A stretch of DNA of 64,000 nt, taken from positions 496,001-560,000 of the forward strand of contig NZ_CP123448.1 of NCBI RefSeq assembly GCF_030177895.1, written 5' to 3'. The translations under genes and the position numbers were made by a program. The stretch is from Kingella negevensis. Lineage in GTDB: Bacteria > Pseudomonadota > Gammaproteobacteria > Burkholderiales > Neisseriaceae. This document shows positions 37,165 through 45,715 of this stretch, in pieces. Each line of letters opens with the position of its first letter. Position 1 is the first letter of the stretch. The notes below the pieces were generated by a model, which saw nothing but the letters and a program-made list of their open reading frames with translations, did not search any database and was not told where the DNA came from.

Positions 37165-37908
37165 TTATTTTTTCAATTCACGTTGGCGACGCGTTTCCGC
37201 CAGCACCATACCCGCAGAAACCGAAATATTCATGCTTTCCACCGTGCCAAACATCGGGATAGACACCAAAACATCGCAATGCTCGCGCGTTAAACGGCGC
37301 ATGCCTTCGCCCTCGTTGCCCATCACCCACGCAATCGACTGCGGCGCATCATAATGGAACAAATCGCTTTCGCCGTCCATGTCCGTCCCCACAATCCAAA
37401 TGCCATATTCTTTCAACTCACGCAGCGTCCGCGCCAAATTGGTTACCGTGATATACGGCACAGTTTCCGCCGCACCACACGCCACTTTGCTCACCGTTGC
37501 GTTCAGCCCCGCGCTTTTGTCTTTCGGCGCAATCACCGCATGAACGCCCATCGCGTCCGCCGTACGCAAACACGCACCAAGATTGTGTGGGTCAGTAATG
37601 CCGTCCAGCACCAGCAAAAACGGCGGCTCTTGCAAGTTTTCCAGCACATCTTCCAAGTGAACATGGTTTTTAGAAGCGTCAATAAAACCGACTACGCCTT
37701 GATGTCGTGCACCTTTTGCCATAGCGTTTAGGCGGTCTTGGTTGGCAAAATGCAAGCGGATGTTTTCTTGCGCCGCTTTCTCCAACACATCGCGTGTGCG
37801 TGCGTCAGATTTGTTTTCCAGTACATACAATTCCGTGATGGATTTCGGGTTTTGCCACAAACGAGCGTTGATGGCGTGGAAACCGTAGATTAAGCGTTGA
37901 TTGGACAT
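37165..37908 (-). CDS. rlmB: 23S rRNA (guanosine-2'-O-)-methyltransferase RlmB
   Basis: 247-aa SpoU-class (knotted) methyltransferase for G2251 of 23S rRNA. N-terminal substrate-binding part [21 protein letters not shown] core motifs [36 protein letters not shown], and [19 protein letters not shown] ... [19 protein letters not shown]. Start 37908 (MSNQRLIYG) is chosen as in homologs. Length close to E. coli (243). Confidence 0.95.
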   Translation of the reverse strand: MSNQRLIYGFHAINARLWQNPKSITELYVLENKSDARTRDVLEKAAQENIRLHFANQDRLNAMAKGARHQGVVGFIDASKNHVHLEDVLENLQEPPFLLVLDGITDPHNLGACLRTADAMGVHAVIAPKDKSAGLNATVSKVACGAAETVPYITVTNLARTLRELKEYGIWIVGTDMDGESDLFHYDAPQSIAWVMGNEGEGMRRLTREHCDVLVSIPMFGTVESMNISVSAGMVLAETRRQRELKK

Positions 37909-37940
37909 TTCAAACTTTCTTTTATTTTGGATAAACATAC

Positions 37941-37977
37941 TTTCAGGCTGCCTTTTTTAAACTACAGCAGCCTGAAA
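37941..37977. terminator. Inverted DUS pair between rlmB and tsaD
   Basis: TTTCAGGCTGC and GCAGCCTGAAA arms separated by 15 bases containing an A/T-rich tract. The loop is longer than in the other pairs, so terminator activity is less sure. Confidence 0.45.
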
Positions 37978-38066
37978 ACCATTTTGTTAAATTTAACGTA
38001 AACGTGGCGTTGCGCTGCCACACCCGCGCTTAGATTCGTGAAGCGTAACTGTTTGCAGCCTGAAAA

Positions 38067-39140
38067 CTATCCTCGCACAATCTCACGCAAAGACCAACGA
38101 GGTTTCGCATTAAACGCCCCCACCTGCTCCGCCGCTTGCACCCCATGCACCAACCGCATCGCCCCTGCAAACGCAATCATCGCCCCGTTATCGGTACACA
38201 ATGGCAACGGCGGAAAATACGTTTTCACTTTTTCAGGCTGCGATTTGGGCGCAGTTTTCACCGCAAAATCTGCCAACTGTTCGCGCAATTTCCAGTTTGC
38301 GCCCACGCCGCCAGCCACCACCAATGTGCGAAATCCTGTCTGCAAAAGAGCCACTTTCGCTTTCGCCATCAACACATCAACCACCGCATCTTGAAACGCG
38401 CGGCAAATATCATTGCGCGTATTTTCAGGCAGCAAATCCGTTGGCGACAAATTCAATTCTGCGCGTGTTTTTTCCACCGCCGTCAGCACTGATGTTTTCA
38501 AGCCCGAAAAGCTCATTTGCAAATCGTGGCTGTGCAACATCGGGCGCGGAAATTGGTACGCATCAGGCGAACCCAGTTTCGCGTATTCCGACAAAATCGC
38601 GCCAGCAGGATACGGCAAGCCAATCAATTTCCCTGTTTTATCAAACGCTTCACCAGCCGCATCGTCCACCGTTTCGCCGAGCAATTCGTAATCGCCAAAA
38701 TCGCGCACCGCCATAAATTGCGTGTGTCCACCCGACACCAGCAGCGCGACAAAGGGAAATTCAGGCTGCTCATCAGCCAGCAGCGGCGAGAGCAAATGCC
38801 CTTCCAAATGATGTACGGGCAACACAGGTTTATTCAGCGCGAACGCCAACGCATTGGCATAAGACGAACCCGCCAGCAACGCGCCGCCCAAGCCTGGACC
38901 TTGCGTGTAGGCAATCGCGTCCACGTCATCATATTGCAGATGGGCTTCTTTGAGCGCGGTTTGCGTGAGTGGCACAAGGCGACGAATGTGGTCGCGGCTT
39001 GCTAATTCTGGCACAACGCCGCCGTATTCTGCGTGCATTGCCATTTGTGTGTGCAACTGGTTGGCGATTAAGCCTTTTTCAGTGTCGTAAATCGCTACGC
39101 CCGTTTCATCACACGAGCTTTCTATTCCTAAAACTATCAT
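38067..39140 (-). CDS. tsaD: tRNA N6-adenosine threonylcarbamoyltransferase
   Basis: 357-aa TsaD/Kae1 family enzyme that transfers the threonylcarbamoyl group to A37 of ANN-decoding tRNAs. Visible: [17 protein letters not shown], the Fe-binding [10 protein letters not shown] (two His), [11 protein letters not shown], and the C-terminal [16 protein letters not shown]. Essential housekeeping gene, isolated here between DUS-rich gaps. Confidence 0.97.
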   Translation of the reverse strand: MIVLGIESSCDETGVAIYDTEKGLIANQLHTQMAMHAEYGGVVPELASRDHIRRLVPLTQTALKEAHLQYDDVDAIAYTQGPGLGGALLAGSSYANALAFALNKPVLPVHHLEGHLLSPLLADEQPEFPFVALLVSGGHTQFMAVRDFGDYELLGETVDDAAGEAFDKTGKLIGLPYPAGAILSEYAKLGSPDAYQFPRPMLHSHDLQMSFSGLKTSVLTAVEKTRAELNLSPTDLLPENTRNDICRAFQDAVVDVLMAKAKVALLQTGFRTLVVAGGVGANWKLREQLADFAVKTAPKSQPEKVKTYFPPLPLCTDNGAMIAFAGAMRLVHGVQAAEQVGAFNAKPRWSLREIVRG

Positions 39141-39157
39141 TCTTTTTTTAACTTTCA

Positions 39158-39188
39158 GGCAGCCTGAAAAAAGGGTTTTCAGGCTGCC
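39158..39188. terminator. DUS-pair terminator downstream of the Sel1-repeat gene
   Basis: GGCAGCCTGAAAA and TTTTCAGGCTGCC arms with a five-base loop, six bases beyond the leftward stop at 39194. Confidence 0.7.
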
Positions 39189-39193
39189 GTTAT

Positions 39194-40015
39194 TTATGCT
39201 TGTTGCTCTTCTTTCAAAACCACTTCTAATTCTGCCAATGCCGCCGCAGAATCCTTATCCCCTTGCGCTGCCGCACGTTTCCACCATTTCGCTGCTTCCG
39301 CATAATCCAAGTCCACGCCCTCGCCTTCTGCGTAAGCCAAACCCAAATTAAACTGCCCCATGGTATCGCCCAACTCCGCCGCTTGTGTAAACCAGTGAAC
39401 CGCTTGCGCTTTGTCCTGTTTCACGCCGTAGCCCTCTTGATACAACAAACCTAAATTGACCATTGCGTCCACGTTGCCCATGTCCACCGCTTGCTGATAA
39501 AAATCCGCCGCTTTTTCATAATCAGGCGACACGCCCAAGCCGTCATCATACACCACGCCCAAATTGTACAAGGCTTCGTCATCACCCTCTTCTGCTGCCA
39601 TCAGCCAATATTTCGCAGCCTGAACGTAATCTTGCGCCACGCCCAAACCCTCGGCATACAATCGCGCCAACTGGTTTTGCGCGTCAATATCGCCCTGCTC
39701 TGCGGCTTTTGCGTACCATTTCGCAGCCTGAACATAATCTTGCGCCACGCCGTCGCCGTCTTCATACAATTCTGCTAAATTGAATTGTGATGCTAAATCG
39801 CCCTGCTCTGCGGCTTTTTCATACCATTGCGCTGCGCGTTCTAAATTCACTTGCACACCCAAACCTTGTTGGAACATAAACGCTAACTGATATTGCGCGT
39901 CCACGTCGCCTTTTTCTGCGAACTCGCGCAGCGTTGGCACGGCGGCTTTATAATTGCCTTTTTCAATATTGGCAAACGCTGTGTTTAATTTTAAATTTTG
40001 TAATGTAAAAGTCAT
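39194..40015 (-). CDS. Sel1-like (tetratricopeptide-type) repeat protein
   Basis: 273 aa with six consecutive Sel1 repeats of 36 residues from about residue 36, each of the form D-x-x-A-Q/L-x-x-L-x-x-x-Y-x-x-G-x-G-V-x-x-D-Y-x-x-A-A-x-W-Y-x-K-A-A-E-Q-G. No signal peptide or membrane segment is visible, so it is probably cytoplasmic. Sel1 proteins are adaptor scaffolds; in pathogens some modulate host cells, but nothing here shows that. Very acidic overall. Single gene with a terminator. Confidence 0.9.
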   Translation of the reverse strand: MTFTLQNLKLNTAFANIEKGNYKAAVPTLREFAEKGDVDAQYQLAFMFQQGLGVQVNLERAAQWYEKAAEQGDLASQFNLAELYEDGDGVAQDYVQAAKWYAKAAEQGDIDAQNQLARLYAEGLGVAQDYVQAAKYWLMAAEEGDDEALYNLGVVYDDGLGVSPDYEKAADFYQQAVDMGNVDAMVNLGLLYQEGYGVKQDKAQAVHWFTQAAELGDTMGQFNLGLAYAEGEGVDLDYAEAAKWWKRAAAQGDKDSAAALAELEVVLKEEQQA

Positions 40016-40075
40016 TTTTTTATCTTTCTGTATTTTTAGACTATTTTACAGCCTGAAAACCTGCTTCTCAATTTT

Positions 40076-42265
40076 TCAGGCTGCGTGAACCTGAACATTC
40101 ACTTTCTGCCGTTGCAAAGTCTGATAGCACTTAGGCAACAATTCCTCAATCAAAGCCAACTGGCGATACAACACCTGATTTTGTTCCGAACCCGATTGCG
40201 CCAGCAATTTTAATTGTTCCAACTGCGCACTCAATTCATCAAACGCAGCCTGAAACTCAGTTTCCTGCCATTCGCTCAACTGCTGCAACACATTCGCCAT
40301 ACATTCCGCAATCGGATAGAAATGCAGCAAAAATTCCTGTTCCGCTTCCGTGTTTTGCTGAATTTTATCTCGGTACGCACCCAAAGCTGAAATATAGCTA
40401 ATCAGCGAATAATCCAGCTTCAGCAACGCAAAACCATCGTCCAATTTCGTGCCATGCTTATCCACATTCAGCGACATATCCGATAGCACACTCGCCAATG
40501 CCGCTGCCTTATCATGACTATCGCGCCGTGCAAAGCGGTACGCCACATCATCGCTCAACCCAAAGCGCAACTCGTGCAACACCGCTTTTAAATAACCAGC
40601 GTTACTTTGCACCGCCGCTGCACTATTTTTGTCCAGCGACACAAATTTCCAGTCCGCCCACAGCAAATAAACCGCCGCTCCAGCCACAAACGAACCCAGC
40701 ACCGTGTCAATAATCCGAGGCACAAAGAAATTGCGAATATCCAAACCCAGCACGGCAAACGCCATAATCGCCTGAATCGTAATAAAAAACGTAGAGTAGC
40801 TATATTTATTTGTGCGGCAATAGAAAAACATCACCAACATCGCCACCGAAATCCCAATTTGCACCGAAGTACTCATCGGGATAAAACTCAGCACTGTCCC
40901 TACTAACACACCGCCCAGCGTCCCCCAAATACGGTGCAACAAACGGCTTTTAGTCGCCGAATAGTTTGGCTGGCAGACAAAAACTGCCGTCAGCAAAATC
41001 CAATAGCCCGCACTTAAATCTTTCGGGTTTAAATGATATTTCGCCACCATTTGCACCAACACGCAGCACACAAGCACAATCACAGACATCCGCACCGCAT
41101 GGCGAAACACAGGCGATGACACATTGCACTGACTACGCAACACACGCCACGCTTCTTTAAAGCCGCGCGTTTCGTTCAACAAAATCCGCGTTTGCGCGTC
41201 ATCTTTAATCAAATGATGGCTTTTCAGGCTGCCTAAATGCTCAAATTGCAAACTAATGCGTGAAATATTGTCCAACAAACGCTGCACACTGTAAGGCGAT
41301 GCGCCATTGTGCGAATCATGTTCCGCATAATGGGTTAGCGATTGCGCCGCGCCCTGAGTGGCTCGCACCAACGCCGTAGAAGATTGATAAGTTTGATTGT
41401 CTCGCAGACTTTGCGCCACTTCGCGGCAAGATTTTGCTTGCAAACGAATCATGCGCTGAATGCGGTAAATCAAATCGGTGTAACGCATTTGCTCGGTAAA
41501 GGTTTCATAGTGCATGTGGCTAGAGCTAATCCGCTCGTGAATATCTTGCGCGATAAAATAATAACGCAGCATTTGCGCCGTGCGTGGGTGGCGATGTTGC
41601 CCACGCATACGGTAAAACAATGCGCTACGGCATTGGTTGAACGCGTTAATTACTTTCGTGTTCGTCATCGCCAAATTCACTTGTTGTTCATCAATATAGG
41701 CGATTTCATCGGGGTCAAAAAAGTTTGCTTTCACGTCTAAATAATTCGCCAGCGCGTCATACGCATTTGCCATGCTTTCTTGCACGGGACGGTGCGGAAA
41801 CACTAAATGCGTGAGCAAGGTGCAGCCGCTATACAGCAGTGTACCAATCACAATCATCAGCGAATTCATGTAAAACGGCGCGTGTGGGTCGTGTGTGAGC
41901 GTGGTGTAAATCGCCACCGCCAATGTGCCAAATGATACGGTGCGAAAACGTGTGCCAGCCGCGCCAAACATGGTGAAGATGAACGCCACCGCCATAAACA
42001 CCAACGCCAATGGAATGGGGTGCGCAAACGTGATTTGCACGGACAGCGACACCACGGTAAACGAACACACGGCATACAGAATATTTTTCAGTTTGCCTGT
42101 TAAACCGTTATCCAAATCCACCAAACCGCCTGCGATAATGCCTAAAATCACCGCCGCGAATTGCTTTTCCCAGCCGAAGTAGTCAATCGCAATAGAAGCA
42201 ATGGTTGCGCCGATAATGACAGGGATAGTGTTGATGATTTTGGTGTCTATGGCTGGGGTTTTCAT
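40076..42265 (-). CDS. yccS: YccS/YhfK-type (FUSC family) inner-membrane protein
   Basis: 729 aa with two membrane blocks: the first at the N-terminus (TIPVIIGATIASIAIDYFGW, AVILGIIAGGLVDLDNG, LVFMAVAFIFTMFGAAGTR), then a cytoplasmic helical stretch, then the second (MSVIVLVCCVLVQMVAKYHL, GTLGGVLVGTVLSFIPMSTS) and a helical C-terminal domain. This fits the YccS family, related to fusaric-acid-resistance/aromatic-acid efflux proteins. Substrate unknown. No neighbouring membrane-fusion gene that would make an efflux pump. Confidence 0.85.
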   Translation of the reverse strand: MKTPAIDTKIINTIPVIIGATIASIAIDYFGWEKQFAAVILGIIAGGLVDLDNGLTGKLKNILYAVCSFTVVSLSVQITFAHPIPLALVFMAVAFIFTMFGAAGTRFRTVSFGTLAVAIYTTLTHDPHAPFYMNSLMIVIGTLLYSGCTLLTHLVFPHRPVQESMANAYDALANYLDVKANFFDPDEIAYIDEQQVNLAMTNTKVINAFNQCRSALFYRMRGQHRHPRTAQMLRYYFIAQDIHERISSSHMHYETFTEQMRYTDLIYRIQRMIRLQAKSCREVAQSLRDNQTYQSSTALVRATQGAAQSLTHYAEHDSHNGASPYSVQRLLDNISRISLQFEHLGSLKSHHLIKDDAQTRILLNETRGFKEAWRVLRSQCNVSSPVFRHAVRMSVIVLVCCVLVQMVAKYHLNPKDLSAGYWILLTAVFVCQPNYSATKSRLLHRIWGTLGGVLVGTVLSFIPMSTSVQIGISVAMLVMFFYCRTNKYSYSTFFITIQAIMAFAVLGLDIRNFFVPRIIDTVLGSFVAGAAVYLLWADWKFVSLDKNSAAAVQSNAGYLKAVLHELRFGLSDDVAYRFARRDSHDKAAALASVLSDMSLNVDKHGTKLDDGFALLKLDYSLISYISALGAYRDKIQQNTEAEQEFLLHFYPIAECMANVLQQLSEWQETEFQAAFDELSAQLEQLKLLAQSGSEQNQVLYRQLALIEELLPKCYQTLQRQKVNVQVHAA

Positions 42266-42325
42266 GATTGTGAAGTGAAGTTATTTTTGTGGGCGATATT
42301 GTAAACTTTCAGACTGCATTTGGGT

Positions 42326-42364
42326 AAAAAATGCAGCCTGAAAACTCATTTTCAGACTGCGTTC
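42326..42364 (-). terminator. pheA terminator built from a DUS and a variant
   Basis: Read leftward: CGCAGTCTGAAAA-tgag-TTTTCAGGCTGCATTTTTT. One arm carries AGTCTGAA, a one-base DUS variant that pairs as G-T in RNA, and a T-run follows. Confidence 0.65.
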
Positions 42365-42368
42365 TCAT

Positions 42369-43445
42369 TTATAAAACCGCAACAGGATAAGCCCCTGCCA
42401 CGCGCATAAACGCGACACGTTGTTTCAATTCTGCCAACGCAGCCTGAACACGCGGTTCATCAATATGTCCTTCAATATCCACAAAAAAGAGATATTCCCA
42501 CAAGCTCACTTTGCTGGGGCGGCTTTCAAATTTGGTTAAAGAAATCCCAGCCGAAGTCAGCGGCTCAATCAGGCGGTGCAGCGTCCCCACTTCATTGGGC
42601 GCACCCAGCACCAAAGATGTTTTGTCTTTGCCACTTGGCGTGGTGGTTTGATTGCCCAGCACCAAAAAGCGCGTGGTGTTGTTTGGCTCGTCTTCAATAT
42701 TGCTGGCTAATTTGGTTAAGCCGTAAATTTCTGCTGCTGCTTGGCTGGCAATCGCGGCAAAGGCGGGATTATGTTGTGCCAAACTCGCGGCTTCTGCGTT
42801 GCTGGAAACGGCGATACGGTTCACGGTTTTGGGCAAATTCACGTTTAGCCATTGTTGGCATTGCGCCAATGCTTGCGGATGTGCGTAAACGGCTTGCACG
42901 TCTTTCAGGCTGCCTGAAAGATTCATCAGATGATGATGAATGCGTTGCACCACTTCGCCGCACACTTGCAAGGGCGTGGAAACCAGCAAATCCAGCGTGC
43001 GCCCCACTGAGCCTTCTGTTGAATTTTCCACGGGCGCAACCGCGTAATCCGCTTGATGCGCTTCTACCATGCGTAAGCTGTCGTCCACAGTCGCGCAAGC
43101 TACGGTTTTGGCGGCGTGTCCGAAATGTTTGATGGCAGCTAATTGCGTGAATGTGCCTTCTGGCCCTAAATAGGCAATCGTGAGCGGACGTTCCACCGCC
43201 AAGCATTCGCTCATCACTTCGCGGAATAGTCGCGCGACGCTTTCGTTTGGCAATGGGCCTTGATTCAGGCTTTGAATGCGGCGCAATACTTGGGCTTCGC
43301 GCTCGGGGCGATACACCGCGCATGTGCCTTTTAATACGCCAATGGCGTGGGCGTGTGTGGCGCGTTCGTTTAATAGCGTGAGAATTTGTTGGTCAATCGC
43401 GTCAATGGCGTTGCGGTGCGGCAGCAGTTTATCGTTGTCTGACAT
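42369..43445 (-). CDS. pheA: Chorismate mutase / prephenate dehydratase (P-protein)
   Basis: 358-aa bifunctional enzyme of phenylalanine synthesis. The N-terminal AroQ helices (RNAIDAIDQQILTLLNERA) are followed by prephenate dehydratase (AYLGPEGTFTQLAAIKHFG, APVENSTEGSVGRTLDLL, NNTTRFLVLG) and an ACT regulatory domain with the Phe-binding ESRP (FESRPSKVSLWEYLFF). Start 43445 has AAAAGGAA upstream. The transcript starts in a 590-bp gene-free gap and has its own terminator. Confidence 0.96.
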   Translation of the reverse strand: MSDNDKLLPHRNAIDAIDQQILTLLNERATHAHAIGVLKGTCAVYRPEREAQVLRRIQSLNQGPLPNESVARLFREVMSECLAVERPLTIAYLGPEGTFTQLAAIKHFGHAAKTVACATVDDSLRMVEAHQADYAVAPVENSTEGSVGRTLDLLVSTPLQVCGEVVQRIHHHLMNLSGSLKDVQAVYAHPQALAQCQQWLNVNLPKTVNRIAVSSNAEAASLAQHNPAFAAIASQAAAEIYGLTKLASNIEDEPNNTTRFLVLGNQTTTPSGKDKTSLVLGAPNEVGTLHRLIEPLTSAGISLTKFESRPSKVSLWEYLFFVDIEGHIDEPRVQAALAELKQRVAFMRVAGAYPVAVL

Positions 43446-43852
43446 TATTTTTTTCCTTTTGCGAAATTTTTGGCACATTATACCAATCTGATGCCCCAAA
43501 AAAACAGGCAACCCATTCAGGCTGCCTGAAAATACCTCAAATCAGAGATTTTACGCTTCACAAACAATACAGGCTTGCGCCTGCCTTCGCAGCGTTGCCC
43601 GAAAGGAGAAAAAAAGCAACACCGCAAAGCCGAGGAGAGTTTGGTTACATCGCTGCAACCACTCAAAACACTGTAACTTGATGTAGTAACTATACACAAG
43701 CGGAAGGTTTTTTCCAATAACTATGTTATACAAAACAATTTTTGATTAATTTTTCTTATTTTGGATTATTTTATTATGCGAACTGGGATTTTAAAACGAT
43801 AAAAATCTGATTTTTTCGGCAATTGCAGCCTGAAAATATTACATCAAACAAC

Positions 43853-43884
43853 AAAACGGTACGATTGGGGTATCGCACCGTTTT
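43853..43884. terminator. Hairpin next to a DUS core
   Basis: 13-base arms AAAACGGTACGAT and ATCGCACCGTTTT with one mismatch and a 6-base loop, ending in TTTT and directly followed by CAGGCTGC. It lies past the leftward rluD stop, so it could end that transcript. Confidence 0.45.
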
Positions 43885-43901
43885 CAGGCTGCAAACTTAG
43901 C

Positions 43902-44010
43902 TGTAGGTCGGATTCTTGAATCCGACAATTTTAATTTACTATACAATTTTCTAACCAAATTAAATGGTATGTGAAATTGGGAAATGTCGGATACAAGTAT
44001 CCGACCTACA
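43902..44010. repeat. REP-like palindrome doublet (GTAGGTCGGAT type)
   Basis: A 109-bp unit whose ends are inverted copies of a 26-base repeat: left TGTAGGTCGGATTCTTGAAT plus CCGACA; right, reversed, with TTC/ATAC centre changes (24 of 26 identical). Each arm is itself a palindrome with a GTAG head, as in REP/BIME sequences. The 57-base middle is AT-rich. Confidence 0.65.
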
Positions 44011-44037
44011 AATGCTGCGCAAGTTTCAGGCTGCAAA

Positions 44038-45138
44038 TCAGTCTTTCACATAAACCACTTGCACATCATAATCGTCTTCGTTCCAATCATCTTCATCTTC
44101 TTCAAAAGTGTTTTCCCATTCCACTTCCTTGCTCAATGAAGAATCCAAGCCGCTTTCCAAACGCAACACCGACAACAAGTGATACATATCATCGGGAATC
44201 GCCGCTTCAAACGAAACCAACTCGCCCGTTTTCGGATGAATAAAGCTCAGTTTATGCGCGTGAAGTGCTTGGCGTTTCAACGCTTTCACAACGTCTTTTA
44301 CAGGCTGCGAACACACATGGCGCGGATTGCCGTAAACAGGGTCGCCAGCCAACGGGTGTCGCGCCTCACGCATATGAACGCGGATTTGGTGTGTGCGCCC
44401 AGTTTCCAAGCTGCATTCAATATAACTGTGCGTCAAATAGCGTTCCAAAACTTTAACGTGCGTAATCGCTTCCTTGCCGCCAAATTTCACAACAGCCATT
44501 TTCAAACGATTGTGCGGGTCACGTCCAATCAGCGTTTCAATTTTGCCGTCAAACGGCACAACGCCGTCCGCCACCGCGCGATAAATGCGCTTCACGCTGC
44601 GGTTTTGCAACTGCTGAACGAGATGATTTTGCGCTGGCAACGTTTTCGCTACCACCATTAAACCGCTCGTTTCCTTGTCCAAACGATGCACAATCCCTGC
44701 GCGTGGCACTTGCGACAATTCAGGGCAATGTGCCAGCAAACCGTTGAGCAGCGTACCTGTCCAGTTGCCAGCCGCTGGGTGTACCACCAAACCAGCAGGT
44801 TTGTTAATCACAATCACGGTGTCATCTTCAAAAACGATATCCAAATCCATAGCTTCGGGTTCATACGCTTGATTTTCATCGCTTTGTTGCACTTGAACGG
44901 TCAATTCTTCACCGCCAATCATTTTTTCTTTTGGCGCGACGGGTTTGCCGTTGCATTGCACCCAGCCATCTTTAATCCAAGTGGTCATGCGGCTGCGCGA
45001 GTATTCAGGCAGCATTTTGGCAATCGCTGCATCTAAGCGCATACCTGCTAATTCGTTTGACACGGTTAAACTAATCGTTTCTGCCGTGTTGTCTTCTGCT
45101 GCGAAATCTTCGTTTTCTTCTTCGTAAAAATTGTTCAT
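44038..45138 (-). CDS. rluD: 23S rRNA pseudouridine synthase RluD
   Basis: 366 aa. An acidic leader of about 22 residues, then S4 RNA-binding domain (LAGMRLDAAIAKMLPEYSRS), then the RluA-family catalytic domain with IVHRLDKETSGLMVVAKT (catalytic Asp) and CSLETGRTHQIRVHM. Makes pseudouridines 1911/1915/1917 in helix 69. It has an unusual acidic C-terminal tail of about 25 residues (FEEDEDDWNEDDYDVQ) after the catalytic domain. Confidence 0.94.
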   Translation of the reverse strand: MNNFYEEENEDFAAEDNTAETISLTVSNELAGMRLDAAIAKMLPEYSRSRMTTWIKDGWVQCNGKPVAPKEKMIGGEELTVQVQQSDENQAYEPEAMDLDIVFEDDTVIVINKPAGLVVHPAAGNWTGTLLNGLLAHCPELSQVPRAGIVHRLDKETSGLMVVAKTLPAQNHLVQQLQNRSVKRIYRAVADGVVPFDGKIETLIGRDPHNRLKMAVVKFGGKEAITHVKVLERYLTHSYIECSLETGRTHQIRVHMREARHPLAGDPVYGNPRHVCSQPVKDVVKALKRQALHAHKLSFIHPKTGELVSFEAAIPDDMYHLLSVLRLESGLDSSLSKEVEWENTFEEDEDDWNEDDYDVQVVYVKD

Positions 45139-45155
45139 TTAATCTATCCATTTTT

Positions 45156-45187
45156 TTCAGGCTGCGATATATCACACAGCCTGAAAA
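45156..45187. terminator. DUS-pair terminator downstream of pqiC
   Basis: TTTTCAGGCTG and CAGCCTGAAAA arms with a 10-base loop, between pqiC and rluD; leftward transcripts run into a T-run. Confidence 0.6.
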
Positions 45188-45715
45188 TCACTTACCAATC
45201 TGCCGAGCCACACTATCCAGCCCAACATTCAAACTCGCCAGCATCGCCGCATAGCCATCGCCCTGCTGCGCCGTTAGCACATGAAACGGAATTTGCGCCC
45301 CATTCGCATATTGCGCGTAACCGCTAATTTCCGTTTCGCCGCGAAAACTGCCCTGAAAACGGTCAATAAAAATTGTCAAATCAATGCGCTTGTTTTGGCT
45401 TGCAGGCACATATTTCAGGCTACCCACACGGTTCAATTTGTTTGCCAACGAACGCACCAGCGTTTCATCGAGCGGTGCAGCCCACAAATTTTTCTGCGCA
45501 AATGTCAGCGTATATTCATCGCTTTGATACAGCAAATTCTCCCCGTTAATCGGTTCAGCCAACACCACTTTCACGCCCACTTCGCGCCCCGATTTTTCAG
45601 GCAGCCTGAAAGCACTATCTGGCAACTGATAATATTGCGTAACAGGCGCGGTGCTGCCACAAGCCACCAACAAAACAGCCACGCCCACCGTAACCAAAGT
45701 TTTCAAAATAGTCAT
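45188..45715 (-). CDS. pqiC: PqiC-type outer-membrane lipoprotein
   Basis: 175 aa. Signal peptide with lipobox LLVAC (Cys about 19), then a PqiC/YmbA-type domain (YYQLPDSAFRLPEK, VVLAEPINGENLLYQSDEYT, YAQYANGAQIPFHV). In the Pqi system the PqiB tunnel reaches PqiC in the outer membrane to move lipids. Start overlaps the pqiB stop (TAATG). The DUS inside the gene encodes FRLPEK. Confidence 0.85.
   Translation of the reverse strand: MTILKTLVTVGVAVLLVACGSTAPVTQYYQLPDSAFRLPEKSGREVGVKVVLAEPINGENLLYQSDEYTLTFAQKNLWAAPLDETLVRSLANKLNRVGSLKYVPASQNKRIDLTIFIDRFQGSFRGETEISGYAQYANGAQIPFHVLTAQQGDGYAAMLASLNVGLDSVARQIGK

Larger units (their letters stand above)
43446..44037. other. Gene-free gap between pheA and rluD
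   Basis: About 590 bp. Contents: a DUS palindrome near 43520; a stretch 43530-43740 with short minus-strand open frames but no recognisable protein; an AT-rich part to about 43850; an imperfect hairpin at 43853-43884 (AAAACGGT-aCGAT / ATCGcACCGTTTT); and the REP-like doublet. No RNA gene recognised. Confidence 0.6.

Noticed and set aside
43517..43733. Two overlapping short minus-strand frames in the pheA-rluD gap
   Set aside because: No motif, no ribosome site, and both frames look equally unconstrained; probably non-coding or a decayed repeat.
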